Assembly (NCBI GenBank): GCA_965153355.1
Contig: OZ231126.1
Location: 33,728,001 to 33,792,000, forward strand
DNA: 64,000 nt
Reading direction: 5' to 3'
DNA from: Flaccisagitta enflata
Lineage: Eukaryota; Chaetognatha; Sagittoidea; Aphragmophora
Part shown: positions 58,086-64,000 of the stretch, piece after piece
Layout of the letters: each line of letters starts with the position of its first letter
How positions within the stretch are numbered: the first letter of the stretch is position 1
The notes under the pieces: model-generated
What the model was told of the DNA's origin: nothing
What the model saw: only the letters and a program-made list of their open reading frames with translations
Databases searched by the model: none
Position numbers and translations under genes: made by a program

Positions 58086-58364
58086 TTCACGCTAAAGTAT
58101 CAATATTTTGAGAAATTTTTTGAGGGAACATTGTTTAAAATAAAATTTGCTACAACTTTCCCACGATATGTTCTGTAAGAATATCGTTCGTACGGCAGTT
58201 GCTAGGGAGCATCACAGGGCTGTCACATATAGTTACGCTCCCTAGCAATGGCTAAACGAGCAATATTCTTACAGACTATATTGTGGGAAAGTTGTAGCAA
58301 ATTTTATTTTTAACAATGTTCCCTCAGAAAATTTCTCAAAATATTGATACTTTATCGTGAATAC
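58086..58364. mobile_element. Hairpin MITE (~280 bp)
   Basis: Near-perfect palindrome with ends TATTCACGCTAAAGTATCAA and its inverse. Internal blocks AAATTTGCTACAACTTTCCC and TTGCTAGGGAG are mirrored. It sits about 20 bases from the donor site of the coiled-coil exon. Confidence 0.8.
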
Positions 58365-58386
58365 GCCTTCCTCCATCGCTACTTAC

Positions 58387-58711
58387 ACGACGGGAGTCGC
58401 TTTCCGCCCCGCCGTCATCTTCGGTGTGCCCGTCGGAATTGGCGGCGTCGTCGTTAGCGGCGGCGTCGTCGTCAGCGGCGGCGCCATCGTCGCCGTCGTT
58501 GGCCGTGGCAGTGTCGCCGTGGCGTCTTCGGAATCGCCGGCGTCACTTTCTCGCTCATCACTGGCGTCCCCAACGGCATCCACTTCCTCGACGTCGTCGA
58601 CATTAAAGACTATCCCACTGTTGGAGCCGTCGTCGTCGCCGTCGTTGTCGCAGCTGCTGCCACCACCATCATCATCCGATTCTTCGTCGTCCTCTTGCGA
58701 CGACGACGACG

Positions 58712-58782
<71 letters not shown>

Positions 58783-59488
58783 CGTTGTTGTTGTTGCCTG
58801 ATGATGATTGGCGAGGGCAGTCTGTCGTCTTTTAAGACATCATTAAGTTCCTCTTTCAGCTTCCTTATCTTTCTTTTTTCATTATCGCGCCAGTTTTCCG
58901 CGTCCACACGTCGTTCTTCCACGCGTCGACGATGATCTTCCAACTGCCTTTCCGCAGCCGTGATTTTCTCGATCAAGTCTTTCTCAGTTTCATCTTCCTC
59001 CTGTTTTCTTTCTTTCTCTCCTTCCTCCCACTCCTTGAGGCCGCAGACTGACTCTTCCATCTCACTCTTCTTTCCTTCCACGTTCTCCTTTTCTTTCCTT
59101 TCTTCCTCCCTTTTTCTTTCCTCCTCTTCCTTTCTTCTCCGTTGCTCTTCTTTTCTTTTCCGCTCCTATTCCTTTCTTTTTTGTTCCTCTACTTCCTTTC
59201 TTATTCGTTCCTCTTCTTCCTTTCTTTTCTTTTCTTCCTTCCTTTTTTCTTCCGCCTTTTTCTTCTCCTCTTCCTTTTGTTTCTACTCCTTTTTCTTCTC
59301 CTCTTTTGCTTTTTTCTGTCGAGAGATCGCCTGTTTGACCTGTAGCTTGTACTTGTCGATGATGGCTTGCAGCTGGCTGCAGACCAGGAGCTTTTCTTCC
59401 TCCTTTTCCCGACGTTCCTCTTCCTTTTCCCGCATTCGTCTTTCAACTGCAGGATTCGAAGCCGGTTTTTCGATTTCCTCAGCCACTT
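58387..59488 (-). CDS. Acidic/basic coiled-coil protein with poly-Q and Ser/Asp tail; two in-frame TAGs
   Basis: A single 366-codon minus-strand exon, from an acceptor (GACGCAG) at 59489 to a donor (gtaagt) at 58386. Without splicing it would stop at 58383. It encodes VAEEIEKPASN, a long E/K/R coiled coil (about 120 residues), a second coiled coil (EKDLIEKITAAERQLEDHRR and onward), about 24 glutamines from CAA codons, an acidic Ser/Asp segment and a Thr/Pro tail ending ATPVV. Two TAG codons interrupt the first coiled coil (59283-59285 and 59166-59168); the charged heptad pattern continues across both. It may be a pseudogene, a gene with alternative splicing or a downstream start (the part after the second TAG is open), or contain sequence errors. 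Family unrecognised. Confidence 0.6.
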
Positions 59489-59525
59489 CTGCGTCATGAA
59501 GAATAACAAGCCCGATCGGGCAACT

Positions 59526-59628
59526 AGATGCGTCATCTGCGTGATATTAGCAGAGGCGTAACGGACGGACGGACCGACCGACGGACGGACAGACCCTCTT
59601 ATAGAGATGTGATGACGCATCTAAAAAC
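59526..59628 (+). mobile_element. Hairpin-tailed element, short copy
   Basis: Begins near AGATGCGTCATCTGCGTGAT, contains ACGGACGGACGGACCGACCG and CTCTTATAGAGATGTGATGA, and ends CGCATCTAAAAAC. It abuts the 5' side of the coiled-coil exon. Confidence 0.7.
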
Positions 59629-60502
59629 GAGACTTTGCGTGAATACACTTTGACATCCTTCATGATAAACTAATGTCCGAATTTATGGATGCAATAATTC
59701 CCGTATGACAGAGTTGAATCCGTAAATTCATCCAGTTGGGCGAAGAAGAGCGAAGGTTAATTTCTAACTTACGTCGTTGTTTAATCCGCAACGCGCAGTT
59801 TCGTTTCGAAGTCAACGAATCGACGATACATTAATGGTTCTATAAGTAATAAACAGGCATGGATATTATGAATTAATTTGCTATTTCTCCTTCCTTGCTG
59901 CGTTGGTAGATATGTTCATGGATCTCTCTCGCTCGCGCGCGCAACTCAATTCAACCACCCGCTATGTTGCTCGGTCTGTTGGTTGGTATGGGAGTCGGTT
60001 GGTCGGACTGCACCACCGCGCGCGTGCGCGTGCGTGTGAGCGTGTGTATGTGCGTGCGTGCGTGTATGCATGCGTGCGTGCCTGTGTGCGTGCGTGCTTG
60101 CGTGTGTGTGTGAGCACATGCGTGTACGTGGAACGACATCCCCATCCTCGACGATATTGTGACTCTGTTATTAGTATTTTCTCCCTCTTCATACCAAGTG
60201 AAGTTCTTCCTTGTGAAGATTCTTTGTAGCTTTTCCTCCTGTTCCTTCTTATTCGCGTTCGTATTTGTATTTGCCAAATATTGCCAACTTGTTATGAGGA
60301 AACATTCATGAGTCACGTTTTGGCTGTACGATGTAGTATCATAGTTCGATTTTGGTCCAATTAGCAAACGAATACCAAACTGAGACAGCTTAACTTAAAA
60401 TCCATGAGAGAAAGAAAAAAAATTCTTCTGACTTGAGTAAAGAAGGACATCTGCGCTATTGGCATTTTGTAAGTGGAAATTGTTCATGAAAAGAATGTCT
60501 CG
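59629..60502. other. Spacer with GTGC microsatellite and a possible 5' exon
   Basis: A strong minus-strand donor (CGAC followed by gtaagt, about 59775) after about 60 bases of non-repetitive sequence could mark a 5' UTR exon for the coiled-coil gene; all frames through it are short. 60035-60115 is a GTGC/GT repeat. Nothing else recognised. Confidence 0.35.
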
Positions 60503-60625
60503 AGCCCGGTAGAGATTTTACCCACCCTAAAACTTTTACCGCTGTAAAAATTTTACCGCAGTAAATACTTTACAGTGGTAAAGCTTTTACTGCAGTAAAG
60601 CATTTACCCATGAGGCATGTCGCCC
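60503..60625. repeat. TTTAC/GTAAA palindrome array, inverted copy
   Basis: Reverse-complement counterpart of 49404-49515. AAAACTTTTACCGCTGTAAA and TTTACTGCAGTAAAGC show the alternating half-sites. Confidence 0.75.
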
Positions 60626-60897
60626 ACTGTTTAAAGTTGCTTGGTATTTTCTTTGTCTGTGGAACTAATTGATCCAGGATTCTATCTTTTTGATAACATC
60701 TTAAAAGCACATTGGATAGTATTATGGACCCCAATAGCGTGATCTTTTAGTTTAGTGTCATAGTTGGATTTCCAGCTCAAAGCAAGGTCAGGTCGGTTTG
60801 CACCAATCTCCAAATGAGGTAGGTATAACTTTAAGGATATCAACAGTTTTATAAGAAATGACCTCTTTTGGTTCATGGCATTTCCACTCTTTCCCAC

Positions 60898-60899
<2 letters not shown>

Positions 60900-60969
<70 letters not shown>
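60900..60969. repeat. (GA)n microsatellite
   Basis: Pure GA run of about 35 units in a region (60630-61220) with no recognised gene. Confidence 0.95.
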
Positions 60970-60971
<2 letters not shown>

Positions 60972-61224
60972 AACAAAGTTTGTCCAGAGGTCAAACTATG
61001 CGTAACTCGGTCCATTGGACTCAAATTTTTTGTTGCCTTCAATTTTGTCACATTCATAATTTTTTTCGGTTTTATCATGACTGCGGCTGCATTTGGCCTT
61101 TCGGTGATCGATAGTCGATTAACTTTTGCCTTTCTCGAGTCGAGTCCTGCTAAACGACATCAATCAAGCAACAACATTCTTTCCTCCTAACTCACATTCT
61201 CTCCATATGACAGCGTGCCCACGA

Positions 61225-61800
61225 AGCCAACATTTAGGGAATCAAAATTGGTAAAAATAGAAAAAGTACACGAGTGAAAGTAGAAAAACAAGTGAATGAC
61301 AGTGATTGAGATTAGACATGCATGATATTTGAAAGCAAAATTTGCATCCATTTAGCAAGAGATTCTGATTTAGCTTACACTATTGAAGAAGATTTACTGG
61401 AAATTTCTACAAATTTTTTTTTGTCACTGACAAGGGGTTGGTCGAAATTATAAGTTTGCATAGAAAATGAAAAAATGAAAAAACAAAGAACATAGTTCTC
61501 TTCCTAAATCGTTTCTAGAGAGAACTATGTTTTTGAAAATGCAAAATTCTTCTAGGTGTGGCTTGCTTATAATTTCGACCTCAGAAAATAGAAAAAAATG
61601 TCAACAAGATTTCCCTAAAAATCTTCATTTTCTTCCCATTCTCCGTGAGAATTGCTTTTCAAAAGGCGACTAGAAGTGTAGAATATGAAGCAGACATACA
61701 TATCAAGTGTATCAAGTGACAACTTGAGCAAAGAAAACATTTGTGGATGGATAATTAATCCATTATTGATGCAAAAATGGGGTGAAGCACCTCATTTTTT
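61225..61800. mobile_element. Second copy of the ~590 bp repeat inserted at 47660
   Basis: Shares ATGAAAAAATGAAAAAACAA, the AACATAGTTCTCT/AGAGAACTATGTT hairpin and GACAAGGGGTTGGTCGAAAT with 47660-48255, in the same internal order. Ends are not sharply defined. Confidence 0.65.
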
Positions 61801-62586
61801 TCTGGCAGATTTGACGTCATATTTAGGTTCGTTATTCTTCCTTTTCTCCCATTACCCTCTCCTTTCTTTTCTCTCTTTTTTTCATCCCCTTTTTCTGCTT
61901 CTGCACCCACTTTCCCGACTTCTTTCACTGTTTCATCTGTCTCTCCTTCTCTTTTTAAACTCCCTTTTTGCCTTTCTCAGTCTCATACAGACGGACGGAC
62001 CGACATAGTAAAATGAAGTGAACGCGACTAGAATATTTTTAACAATTAACGAATTTCTCTCTGTCGATCTATCTGCCCGATTGGCTGCGACATCTCTCGA
62101 GACAGGTTGCCCATTGGACCAACTTAATCGTGTTTGTGTGAGAGTGACTGTCAGTGTGAGAGTGTGTAAATAAGTAGCTCGCCACAATTCCCAATGTAGG
62201 GGACAGGAGGTCAAGTTGATTTACCAAAACCTCCACCTTGTTTTTGGGCTCTAGTCAGTGTACGGTAGTGAATTGTATCTAAAATCAAATTCCACCATGT
62301 TGCAACATAGTATGAAGGATATTGTTCCACTTGTCATACTGCCCCTGCTCACGCGCATAATTGCCCTTGTCCACCCAAATTACTGCCCCTGCCCACCCAA
62401 AAGCGGCTACTTATTTGACGTGTGTTCGGACTTGTTGTCTTATCTTTCACCGCCAAAAAATAGTTATACGTCTGCGGAAAATGGCGAAAAAGTTATAATG
62501 CGATCGACCTGAAGGCGAAAAAAATAATTCTTTAACAGCGATTTGACTGCCTGAAGTGAAAAAGAACATTTTTTTTTATTGAAGAG
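61801..62586. mobile_element. CT-rich tract and hairpin-tailed fragments
   Basis: 61835-61980 is pyrimidine-rich. 61985-62035 (CAGACGGACGGACCGACATA...GAACGCGACTAGAA) is a hairpin-tailed terminus with CTAG. 62335-62430 (CTGCCCCTGCCCACCCAAAAG) is a minus-oriented terminus. No gene recognised. Confidence 0.5.
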
Positions 62587-62748
62587 CAATCTCCAATGAT
62601 TTTTTTCAAATCTGATCTAATACGTCAATCCGCCGAAAAGTCGTCCCAAACAGAACGAATTAGCGCGAACAAAACAAGAACGACGACGACGGCACAAACG
62701 ACAACGAGAGAACTGCTGCAGCAGCAGAAGGAAACAAACGAAAATTGA
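62587..62748 (+). CDS. Weak candidate terminal exon (Thr/Gln-rich)
   Basis: A T-rich tract and GAAGAG precede a 53-codon open frame containing SAEKSSQTERISANKTRTTT and ending RELLQQQKETNEN then TGA. Composition is plausible for a coding tail, but there is no start and no partner exon. Confidence 0.22.
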   Translation, partial: QSPMIFFKSDLIRQSAEKSSQTERISANKTRTTTTAQTTTRELLQQQKETNEN

Positions 62749-62756
62749 ACAAGTAA

Positions 62757-62960
62757 CCATGAGTTACAATATCGTTGCGGACGGGTGGGCAGGGGCTTAC
62801 AACCCCCATTCCCCCATCCTATGCTCACTTACACATATATTCATAACTGCAGCATCATAAATGTGTGTTTCCACACTTATTTACTCGATCACCACGGGCC
62901 AATGGACGGACAGACGGACTTACAAAGCTTCTTATAGAACTGCGTGTCCGCACCTTAAAA
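62757..62960 (+). mobile_element. Hairpin-tailed element
   Basis: GAGTTACAATATCGTTGCGG, ACGGGTGGGCAGGGGC and CCAATGGACGGACAGACGG, ending CTTATAGAACTGCGTGTCCGC and CTTAAAA. Close to 48921-49268 but with few GGAC units. Confidence 0.7.
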
Positions 62961-63031
62961 AAGAAGAAAGTATAGCAAGAAATTGAAGAAAGAATGGAAC
63001 AAACAAACAAACAAACAAACAAACAAACAAA

Positions 63032-63223
63032 CAAACCAAGAAAAAGAGGCAGAAAAGAACTGAGACACAAAAAAAATTGAACACAAGTGGTGGATTTGGC
63101 GTTGTCATCTGCAGTGTTCTCTTCGCATTTGTGACAGCTCTTTTCCTCACATTCGAGCCTCGACGACGACAAGGCGAAGACGGCGGAAACTCCTCCCACT
63201 TCTTCCTTTTCCATTCCGTTTGA
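63032..63223 (+). CDS. Weak candidate exon with a transmembrane segment
   Basis: An open frame reads QTKKKRQKRTETQKKLN, then GGFGVVICSVLFAFVTALFL, TFEPRRRQGEDGGNSSHFF and a stop at 63221-63223: a basic stretch, one hydrophobic helix and a hydrophilic tail. There is no in-frame ATG and no good acceptor at its start; CATCTGCAG at about 63106-63114 is the best internal acceptor. The opposite strand is also open here, so coding status is doubtful. Confidence 0.25.
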   Translation, partial: QTKKKRQKRTETQKKLNTSGGFGVVICSVLFAFVTALFLTFEPRRRQGEDGGNSSHFFLFHSV

Positions 63224-63226
63224 CAA

Positions 63227-63880
63227 TGGATGGTAAAATGACGATCTAATGGCACAAACACACACTATGCTGAACTGAATGGAAAATGGTAACATGACTA
63301 TCTTATGGCACAAACACACACTAAGCTGAACTGAATGGAAAATGGCAAAATGACTATCTAATGACACACAACACTAAACTGAACTGAATGGAAAATGGTA
63401 AAATGACTATCTAATGGCACAGACACACACTAAGCTGAACTGAATGGAAAATGGTACAATGACAATCTAATGGCACAAACATACATTAAGCTAAATTGAA
63501 TGGAAATGGTACAATGACGATTTAATGGCACAGACGCACAGATTACTTAACTAAATGGTAAATGGTAAAATAACGATCTAATGGCACAAACAAACAAGCT
63601 GAACTGAATGGAAATTGACGCAATAAGGATCTTATGGCTCAGGCACACAGATGGCTACACTGAATGGAAAATGGTTCAATGACGATCTAATGGCACTGAC
63701 ACACAGTAAGCTAAATCAAATGGAAAACATTGAAATGACAATCTAAAGGCACTGACTCACAGTAAGCTGAACAGAATGGCAAATAGTAAAATGACTACCT
63801 AATAGCACAGACACAGAATGAGTTAAAGATGCTAGGGGACGATCTAATGGCATAGACTGAACTGAATAGCAAAAGGCAAA
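63227..63880. repeat. ~56-bp minisatellite (ATCTAATGGCAC units)
   Basis: About eleven or twelve diverged tandem units, each with GATCTAATGGCACAAACACA, CACTAAGCTGAACTGAATGG and AAAATGGTAAAATGAC. Identity falls toward the right end. The last 120 bases of the window show nothing further. Confidence 0.85.
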
Positions 63881-64000
63881 GATGATAGTATAATGACCCG
63901 GGCACACCCTTAAAGTTACAACAAAAACATTTCTTTATAATGCATATTTGTCAAACACCTGTACAAAGAATTTGAGTGACTAATATAATCAAACAACGTT

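Noticed and set aside
58357-58935. Plus-strand 192-codon frame opposite the coiled-coil gene
   Set aside because: Contains poly-Cys from the complement of the poly-Q tract. The minus-strand reading has heptad-like coiled coil, acceptor and donor, so the plus-strand frame is a shadow.

Overview
This is eukaryotic, almost certainly animal (metazoan) nuclear DNA. Genes are split by GT-AG introns, coding density is only a few percent, and most of the window is microsatellites, foldback/MITE-type DNA transposons and other repeats. An interstitial TTAGGG-type patch, an R2/NeSL-type LINE fragment, Tc1/mariner- and hAT-type elements and a BCCT osmolyte transporter gene suggest an aquatic (probably marine) invertebrate. 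I cannot fix the phylum from sequence alone. No prokaryotic features, CRISPR arrays, rRNA or tRNA genes were recognised.

Layout. (1) 0.7-5.8 kb, + strand: 3' part of a gene of six visible exons for an unrecognised ~1170-residue low-complexity/coiled-coil protein with a CxC-rich tail. (2) 6.4-7.7 kb, - strand: a complete three-exon gene for a 101-residue secreted cysteine-containing protein. (3) 8-16 kb: foldback elements, microsatellites and a decayed LINE 3' end. (4) 16.2-25.3 kb, + strand: a complete six-exon BCCT-family (betaine/choline/carnitine) transporter whose introns hold several foldback elements. (5) 25.3-29.2 kb: nested Tc1-like and hAT-like elements, then a C-rich minisatellite and a polypurine tract. 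(6) 29.3-34.3 kb, + strand: a three-exon gene for a secreted 1032-residue precursor of about 38 related peptide units separated by dibasic sites, many preceded by an amidation glycine. This is the most striking gene in the window. (7) 34.9-38.5 kb: a promoter-like CCAAT/ETS region, a deleted Tc1/mariner copy and an orphan transmembrane exon. (8) 38.7-50 kb: a 3.6 kb foldback with a nested element, further Tc1-like, hAT-like and hairpin-tailed elements. (9) 50-60 kb: a minus-strand coiled-coil gene (with two in-frame TAG codons) whose last exon may lie near 50.4 kb, an orphan plus-strand exon, and dispersed copies of a short repeat. (10) 60-64 kb: repeats and a ~56 bp minisatellite.

Recurring elements. 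At least twenty copies of a short element with a terminal hairpin followed by CTAAAA and an adjoining GGAC/CCGA tetranucleotide run are scattered across the window. A second family has ~65 bp terminal inverted repeats (starting GGGCAGCGGCCCC) enclosing a tandem array of ~20 bp units. Nesting of one element in another, with intact target-site duplications, gives relative insertion ages at several places.

The four best genes are not obviously functionally linked. Two (the peptide precursor and the small cysteine protein) enter the secretory pathway; the transporter is a plasma-membrane osmolyte carrier. Gene models rest on reading-frame continuity, matching intron phase and splice consensus read by eye; no transcript or database evidence was available.
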